DNA from: Ignavibacteriales bacterium
GTDB lineage: Bacteria > Bacteroidota > Ignavibacteria > Ignavibacteriales > Ignavibacteriaceae
DNA: 64,000 bases
NCBI GenBank assembly: GCA_016700155.1
Contig: CP065001.1
Location: 310,001-374,000 of the forward strand
Direction of reading: 5' to 3'
Made by a program: the position numbers and the translations under genes. The first letter of the stretch is position 1. Each line of letters begins with the position of its first letter. Below, in pieces: positions 63,958-64,000 of the stretch. Under the pieces are notes generated by a model that was given only the letters and a program-made list of their open reading frames with translations, made no database searches and was not told the origin of the DNA.

Positions 63958-64000
63958 AAATGTTAGTGTAAAGACGAGGGGTGACTTGTTCCTGAAAAAT

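Overview
The window looks like a chromosomal segment of an Ignavibacteria-type bacterium (Bacteroidota/Chlorobi group). Base composition is AT-rich. Eight large exported proteins end in the same type IX secretion (T9SS) C-terminal sorting domain, of the QNYPNPFNPxT...VYDxLGNE...SGVYFYxL...KKMxLxK type that is characteristic of Ignavibacteria. A flagellin gene and two giant hybrid two-component regulators fit the same group. I saw no rRNA, tRNA, CRISPR array, transposase or integrase. Assignments rest on motif reading only; no database search was run.

Layout. 1-3342: defence genes, namely a 5'-truncated DUF262/DUF1524 protein and a coupled restriction endonuclease/DNA methyltransferase pair. 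3343-4283: an orphan higA between cassette-type repeats, then a small element with terminal inverted repeats. 4284-13532: S1/P1-type nuclease, a TPR-CHAT protease, a convergent ECF sigma/anti-sigma pair, and a large beta-propeller protein. 13792-18960: a gene-cassette array of eight small, mostly membrane or immunity-type genes separated by related 120-200 bp repeats. 19071-43773: DUF1684 lipoprotein, SDR protein, T9SS proteins, a two-component pair, a ThuA-like protein, hybrid regulator 1, two very large propeller proteins, and a cNMP-binding histidine kinase coupled to a receiver-thioredoxin reductase fusion. 43968-45157: a frameshifted flagellin gene. 45469-47771: a second copy of the leader repeat, followed by two more cassettes. 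47772-55420: serine hydrolase, lipoproteins, cytochrome b-like protein plus decaheme cytochrome c, a CDF metal transporter, and an ECF sigma / small membrane protein / CpxP-CnrX-like trio. 55421-64000: a 115 bp hairpin element, a BNR-repeat T9SS protein, hybrid regulator 2, tiny membrane proteins, and an alkaline-phosphatase-superfamily T9SS protein.

The most interesting signal is the pair of cassette arrays (13.8-19.0 kb and 45.5-47.8 kb). Each follows a copy of the same leader repeat. In several cassettes the first 7-11 bases are the reverse complement of the bases at or just after the stop codon of that same cassette's gene, which is the hallmark of integron cassettes (GTTRRRY / RYYYAAC ends). 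The spacer repeats, however, are longer than usual attC sites and fold as two local hairpins, and no integrase is present here. The best name is an integrase-less attC cluster (CALIN-like), or a related cassette system. A second strong signal is a family of 33 bp palindromes inserted in the same reading frame at the same loop of five T9SS sorting domains. A sixth domain carries a GA-rich dispersed repeat at that loop.

How the genes work together: the T9SS proteins are probably surface or secreted nuclease, phosphatase, protease and propeller proteins made under the control of the hybrid regulators. The two ECF modules each pair a sigma factor with a membrane anti-sigma candidate. One faces an exported CHAT protease that could act on it; the other has a periplasmic metal-sensor-like protein and a nearby metal transporter.
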